Below are positions 6,237 to 8,196 of a DNA stretch of 8,196 nucleotides, piece by piece. The position numbers were made by a program, and so were the translations under genes. The stretch spans positions 1 through 8,196 of the forward strand of contig CAJMPF010000071.1 of NCBI GenBank assembly GCA_905215195.1. The letters run 5' to 3'. The stretch comes from an uncultured bacterium (GTDB taxonomy: Bacteria; Actinomycetota; Coriobacteriia; Coriobacteriales; Coriobacteriaceae). Position 1 is the first letter of the stretch; every line of letters starts with the position of its first letter. The notes beneath the pieces were generated by a model. That model had not been told where the DNA came from and made no database searches. It saw only the letters and a list, made by a program, of their open reading frames with translations.

Positions 6237-7319
6237 ATGAACGACATTGACCTTGCTGTTCCGTTGATGGATGGACCAAGCTATGACCGCGCCTGCAGTC
6301 TCGTGCCTTCCGAATACGTTGAGGCATGGGAGTGGTTTCTGGGTGAGGAACAGCGCGGCGGCGTTTGGACCAGCCTTCCGCACCACACCAAGGAAGATAG
6401 CCCTCAGTATCAGTATCGTTTGAGAATTGGCTCGGACTTCTTTCCTGTAACGCGGGATTCAGGGATCTTCTGGCCGGGCCAGGATCGGGTGAAGCAAGAT
6501 CCCAATAAGATCTTTGCGCTTTCGGTCCATAACTCTAAAAAGAGCTTCTACACCGATGTACCTCCGCTCTATTTGGACGATGGTACGTGGGTCATTAAGT
6601 ATTCGGTCCAAGCGCCAGGCGCCGTTGGTTCTCGAGACCAGAATTACAACCGTAAAATGCTCAACTGCATGGAATGTGGCGTTCCAGTCGGAGTCATATT
6701 TGCAACCGAGGTGGGCTACAAGGTGCTCGGCCTTGCGTTTGTTGAACGGTTCGAGCCCGAAAACGGATGGTTTGTTCTGCACGGTCCTGTTCATAAAGGC
6801 GGACCGGACCCCCGTTTTGCGCCCGACATGAGCTATCTGAAGCACATGCCCGTCGATATTGAGTTTGCCGGACAGGGTACGACCGACGACGAAAAGGTCC
6901 GCTATGCGTTAAGGCGCGAACGATTGGGGCAGCAATGGTTCCGCAAGCAGCTCGTTGCCGCCTATGATGGCCGTTGCGCGGTGTCGGACTGCGGCGTCAG
7001 CGAAGCTCTGGAGGCTGCACATATCGAGAATTACTCGGGACCCAAATCGCAGGTTGCCAGCAACGGCATTCTGCTTCGGCGCGACTTACATGCTTTATTC
7101 GATGCTCATCTGATTTCGTTTGAGCCTGTTTGCGGCGAATATCGGCTGTGCGGATCGTACCTGCTGGATAAGACCGACTATGCTTCCTTTGCGGGCGCAA
7201 CGCTAAGGCAGCCGAATGAGCATCAGTGGCGACCCAATACGGTGTTTCTTGAGGCCCATCGCATTGAGTTCGATCGCTCGGAAAAGAAGCGTGAAAAGGC
7301 GGGGCTTCTGCCGTATTAG
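6237..7319 (+). CDS. HNH endonuclease with unrecognised N-terminal domain
   Basis: A 360-residue protein. The C-terminal part holds a clear HNH nuclease module: QQWFRKQLVAAYDGRC (232-247), C252, then LEAAHI (258-263) and NGILLRRDLHALFD (276-289). H262, N276 and H285 are the likely catalytic/metal residues. This matches the HNH_2-type module often found at the end of restriction-like nucleases, which cut DNA with a divalent metal. Only C247 and C252 precede the motif, so a full four-cysteine zinc site is not evident. Residues 1-220 match no family I can name; they look like mixed alpha/beta, with strands near GVPVGVIFA and YKVLGLAFV. This part may recognise DNA or a modified base (inference). 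ATG 6237 is chosen because AGGTG (6226-6230) is 6 nt upstream; GTG 6228 lacks a ribosome site. Codon use is less GC-biased than in the M16C gene. No methylase is present beside it. Confidence 0.85.
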   Translation: MNDIDLAVPLMDGPSYDRACSLVPSEYVEAWEWFLGEEQRGGVWTSLPHHTKEDSPQYQYRLRIGSDFFPVTRDSGIFWPGQDRVKQDPNKIFALSVHNSKKSFYTDVPPLYLDDGTWVIKYSVQAPGAVGSRDQNYNRKMLNCMECGVPVGVIFATEVGYKVLGLAFVERFEPENGWFVLHGPVHKGGPDPRFAPDMSYLKHMPVDIEFAGQGTTDDEKVRYALRRERLGQQWFRKQLVAAYDGRCAVSDCGVSEALEAAHIENYSGPKSQVASNGILLRRDLHALFDAHLISFEPVCGEYRLCGSYLLDKTDYASFAGATLRQPNEHQWRPNTVFLEAHRIEFDRSEKKREKAGLLPY

Positions 7320-7441
7320 CGTATTTGGCTTTGGCATTCTTTGACGATCGTGTTGTTTGATCGGATCGCGTGGCGATGCAATCTCGCGCCCGCCCGCCGG
7401 TGCATGCTCTTCCTGTTTTGTATAGCGAGAGGGGAGCGTGT

Positions 7442-7726
7442 ATGAGCTGGCGAGGCGATATTGCGATGGGGAAGTACGGAAAACTGCCGTGTGCCCTTAT
7501 AGACAACAATATGTTTCCGAGCGTAGAGGTTGATTGCGGGTCGTTTGTCGTCACCTGCCCTTGCTGCGGCTCGCAAATACCGTGTCTCGACATTCGGTTC
7601 ATCGATGCGCGCGACAGACTCAGCGACGAAGTGAGAAAACGGACAGGCGTTCATATGCCGGTGTATCCGGAGAAATGCCCTGTTTGTGGCCTCGATATCG
7701 TGTATGACGCCGGCGACGAGGGATAG
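7442..7726 (+). CDS. Small zinc-ribbon protein, 94 residues
   Basis: The family is not recognised. Two cysteine knuckles, CPCCG (C39 and C42) and CPVCG (C79 and C82), form a four-cysteine zinc-ribbon pattern. They are separated by about 36 residues, including a charged helix (ARDRLSDEVRKR). The acidic tail ends GDEG. ATG 7442 is chosen for its strong ribosome site, AGGGGAG (7430-7436), 5 nt upstream; an in-frame extension to 7370 lacks one. It follows the HNH gene after 122 bases with no terminator between them, and no good promoter of its own was seen, so co-transcription is plausible. Zinc ribbons of this kind usually bind nucleic acid or protein partners; a role beside the nuclease is speculative. 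Confidence 0.75.
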   Translation: MSWRGDIAMGKYGKLPCALIDNNMFPSVEVDCGSFVVTCPCCGSQIPCLDIRFIDARDRLSDEVRKRTGVHMPVYPEKCPVCGLDIVYDAGDEG

Positions 7727-7763
7727 GTGATGCGGAGGAGCTGGCTGTGAGTGTCTTTTGCCT

Positions 7764-8196
7764 CTACAAATAAATCCCCTCACCGAGTTGCTTGTGGAAC
7801 TCGGCGTGATGGTCGCGTGCCCAGGTAAAGAGCGCCTGGTCAAAGTCGGTGCGCGTGGCCGGGATGCCAAAGACGCCGGCAACTTCGACGCGCACAAACT
7901 CCAGTGCCGGCAGCTTGTTGATGGCAGTGAGGGCAAACGGGGACGAGGGTTCCTCGAACAGATAGCGGCTGCCTTGCAGCGCGTCGCAACTGGTGCACGT
8001 GTTGCCGAGCGACGGGGCTTTGGAGGCTCGCGCGCCTACGGGCTTGTAGCCGCAGCGCTCGCGCAGGTAGTCGCGGATCTCGGCCGGCACGCAGCCCAGC
8101 GCGGGGACGATGGCTATGGCGTTGGCGCGGGCGTTGTCGATTACGATGTGCCCCGCGTCGTCCATGGCGGGCGCAGCGCTGGGCGCGGCCTTGCTG
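7764..8196 (-). CDS. C-terminal part of an unrecognised protein (5' end outside window)
   Basis: The frame stays open to the right edge. In-frame codons before the internal ATG at 8165 read SKAAPSAAPA, a linker-like Ala/Pro stretch, so the true start most likely lies beyond the window. The visible 143 residues contain TCTSC, a CxxC pair (codons at 7997-7995 and 7988-7986), followed by ALQGSRYLFEEPSSPF. Two more lone cysteines lie in ALGC and RERCGYK. A C-terminal segment rich in charged and aromatic residues follows (TWARDHHAEFHKQ). The CxxC may be half of a zinc site completed outside the window or by the other cysteines. The stop codon TAG (7766-7764) lies 37 bases from the convergent zinc-ribbon gene with no clear terminator between. 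Function is unknown. Confidence 0.7.
   Translation of the reverse strand, partial: SKAAPSAAPAMDDAGHIVIDNARANAIAIVPALGCVPAEIRDYLRERCGYKPVGARASKAPSLGNTCTSCDALQGSRYLFEEPSSPFALTAINKLPALEFVRVEVAGVFGIPATRTDFDQALFTWARDHHAEFHKQLGEGIYL

Noticed and set aside
7341..7426. Promoter for the zinc-ribbon gene from TTGACG (7341) or TATAGC (7421)
   Set aside because: The first has no -10 at 16-18 nt; the second would place the start within the ribosome site.
6997..7936. Minus-strand frames of 201 and 206 codons over the HNH, zinc-ribbon and right-edge genes
   Set aside because: They overlap better supported genes with motifs and ribosome sites and show no recognisable domain.

Overview
The window looks like chromosome from a high-GC Gram-positive gut bacterium of the Coriobacteriia, most likely Collinsella or a close relative. 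This is an inference from GC-rich codon use, short -10/-35 promoters with strong GGAG-type ribosome sites, and the gene set. No rRNA, tRNA, CRISPR array or complete transposable element is visible.

Layout, left to right. Bases 1-385 hold no credible gene. They carry a hairpin at the left edge, a pair of inverted copies of one 57-bp hairpin-forming repeat, and a terminator for the next gene. Bases 386-3430 (minus strand) encode a complete M16C-family zinc metallopeptidase (presequence-protease/insulinase type) with its own promoter and terminator. Bases 3431-3962 form a long divergent regulatory region with two unrelated repeat systems: five copies of a 20-bp word, four of them mirror-symmetric (3519-3666), and two clusters of a GAGAGATAAC motif (3680-3750 and 3851-3912). 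Bases 3963-5429 (plus) encode a Schlafen AlbA_2 / RecG-like ATPase-fold / winged-helix protein. Bases 5530-6021 (minus) encode an unrecognised 163-residue protein. Divergent from it, bases 6237-7319 (plus) encode an HNH nuclease with an unrecognised N-terminal domain, followed by a 94-residue zinc-ribbon protein at 7442-7726. The right edge (7764-8196, minus) is the C-terminal part of an unrecognised protein that runs out of the window.

The M16C peptidase looks like a housekeeping gene: strongly GC-biased codons and a stand-alone transcription unit. From about 3500 to 7760 the region looks accessory: AT-richer intergenic DNA, repeat arrays, a putative self-regulating AlbA_2 protein, and a predicted nuclease beside small orphan genes. 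The parts most worth following up are the AlbA_2 gene with its candidate operator clusters, the mirror-symmetric 20-bp array next to the peptidase promoter, and the HNH protein, whose N-terminal domain could be a recognition module. A dedicated defence function is possible but not demonstrated by the sequence.
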